Shown piece after piece: positions 63,014-64,000 of a DNA stretch of 64,000 nt. The DNA is taken from assembly GCF_030544485.1 (NCBI RefSeq), contig NZ_CP130611.1:124001-188000 (forward strand). The letters are read 5' to 3'. The notes beneath the pieces are model-generated. The model saw only the letters and a list, made by a program, of their open reading frames with translations, had not been told where the DNA came from and did no database searches. The translations under genes were made by a program, and so were the position numbers. Every line of letters starts with the position of its first letter. Within the stretch, counting starts at the first letter, position 1. Source of the stretch: Halomonas sp. HAL1 (GTDB taxonomy: Bacteria > Pseudomonadota > Gammaproteobacteria > Pseudomonadales > Halomonadaceae).

Positions 63014-64000
63014 CTAGCGTGGATGCTCGTTTAGGAACACGCGACACTCCTGTATTGAGGTGCGGGCAGCCTCGGGAAGTTTTACTTGGTAGCGCTTCGC
63101 GGCGGACTCAGCAGCGGCTATCATTTTCGCGGTCGGAGCTTGGATCTGCATATACTTATCGATGAAGGTTTTGCACTCCCTGAATGAGGTCAGTTCTCCA
63201 TTCAGCGTCACACCATTTTCGCCAGCTAGGCGCATAGCCAAGGCCTTCATCTTGTCGGTCGGCGGCGGTGTCTGCTGCATTACCTCGTCCAGGAATGAGC
63301 GACATATCTCGAAGCTCTTTTCGATGCCCTCTGGTAGCGTAAGACTGCGTGCAGCGGCTAGCTTGCGTGCTGCGGAAACCATGTTCTCTGTGGGGCCATT
63401 GGCTGCTTCTAAAACTGCCTCAGGTGCATTGTCCATGATGTCGATTGCCTCTTTGATGCGGGTAGTAATGAAGTCGCGTTGAGCAGTTATAAACGTGTCG
63501 CGGGCGTGCTTAGCCGCTGTGTCGTTGGGGGCGTTCTGGATTGCATCGAGCTGGCGCTCCCAAGCGGCTGTCACGCGCACATCGGAGAGTTCGGTGGGGG
63601 TGTTATCGATGAATGCGCGGCCTCGTGGTGTGGAGACAATTAGCTGCTGTTTCCCCTTGCGCTTGGTGGCTACGTATTCGCGATCAAACAACGTCTGGAT
63701 AACCGTATCCCGAGTGGCTGGGGTGCCGATCCCTTCAGCCTTTCGGAGTGCTGCTGCATCTTCCCCTTCGACGTGTCGGCCTGCATTGAGCATTGCGCTT
63801 AGCAGGTCGTGCAGCGTGTAGTGTTTGGGCGGCTCGGTGCGTGCCTCATGAAGCCTTACAGCCTCGATGGGAATGCTGGCGCCGGCTACCAGTGGTGGCA
63901 GGTCTTTCTGTTCTTTGTGAGCCTCGAAAGCGGACATCCAGCCGTGGTCAATGACGCGCTTGAAGGTGCCGGAAAACAGCGCTGGCTGCCGCTCTATCAC
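63014..64000 (-). CDS. topB: DNA topoisomerase III, C-terminal part
   Basis: 328 residues, open at the window edge. PPKHYTLHDLLSAMLNAGRH, then GIGTPATRDTVIQTLFDREYV, is the conserved C-terminal block of type IA topoisomerases. The catalytic Tyr is beyond the edge. The tail carries three related ~40-residue modules (each like KxxAxxxAxxxxVxLPEG followed by FxxCRxFLDE), an extension common in plasmid TopB proteins. It may act in decatenation or with transfer replication. Confidence 0.9.
   Translation of the reverse strand: MIERQPALFSGTFKRVIDHGWMSAFEAHKEQKDLPPLVAGASIPIEAVRLHEARTEPPKHYTLHDLLSAMLNAGRHVEGEDAAALRKAEGIGTPATRDTVIQTLFDREYVATKRKGKQQLIVSTPRGRAFIDNTPTELSDVRVTAAWERQLDAIQNAPNDTAAKHARDTFITAQRDFITTRIKEAIDIMDNAPEAVLEAANGPTENMVSAARKLAAARSLTLPEGIEKSFEICRSFLDEVMQQTPPPTDKMKALAMRLAGENGVTLNGELTSFRECKTFIDKYMQIQAPTAKMIAAAESAAKRYQVKLPEAARTSIQECRVFLNEHPR

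Overview
The window looks like part of a large conjugative plasmid of a gammaproteobacterium, plausibly a halomonad or marine relative. This is inferred from the backbone genes and a MvaT-type silencer; no ribosomal or housekeeping chromosomal gene is present. The backbone has a ParA/KorB-type ParB pair with candidate parS sites, a KfrA-like coiled-coil protein, a MvaT-like protein next to a replication initiator, an iteron-rich origin, and an F-type (MPF-F) conjugation gene set.

Layout. 0-2 kb: the end of a DsbC/DsbG-like protein and small hypothetical genes. 2-6.6 kb: rdgC, parA, parB and followers. 6.6-9.3 kb: a minus-strand five-gene operon with a tyrosine recombinase. 9.7-17.4 kb: mvaT-like and rep genes, an IS3-family element with a TTC target duplication, an oriV with at least ten iterons and near-DnaA boxes, a divergent radC/ardC pair, a group IIC-like intron inserted just behind the ardC terminator, then three more iterons. 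17.4-26.9 kb and 38.3-43 kb: KfrA, a secreted nuclease, HigBA, an SRAP protein, a phosphatase, a lone cytosine methyltransferase, a Toprim/zinc-finger primase-like protein, an ERF annealing protein and many small unknown genes. This content (anti-restriction, ssDNA handling) is typical of a conjugative leading region. 27-37.8 kb: an integron-like cassette array on the minus strand with recognisable attC sites, several HEPN-like genes and decayed cassettes, interrupted by a GC-rich mercury-resistance operon (merR divergent from merT-P-F-F2-A) and an ISL3-family transposase. 43-59.3 kb: traF-traH-traG on plus, converging on a long minus-strand operon (a sigma-like gene, traW, traU, trbC, two TraN-like Cys-rich proteins, a coupling ATPase and small membrane proteins). 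59.3-64 kb: DNA-binding regulators, a 1.3-kb repeat-rich non-coding stretch, a hypothetical gene and the C-terminal part of a topoisomerase III.

The most striking signal is a family of about a dozen near-identical 5' elements. Each has a GTCA block, a CCCTA-n-CTC block, a TGAGACC block, a short hairpin whose stem changes sequence but stays paired, and then AATGAGAGAGGAG ending at the start codon. They precede radC, ardC, the methyltransferase, the primase-like gene, the ERF gene and several unknown genes, and one copy precedes a 250-bp transcription-unit-like stretch with no reading frame. Most of these genes also have their own terminator, so the leading region reads as a set of independent units under one shared control element. 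A second dispersed signal is the iteron motif (GGTGGGAATGTTGCAC), found at the origin and again as an inverted cluster upstream of the methyltransferase gene.
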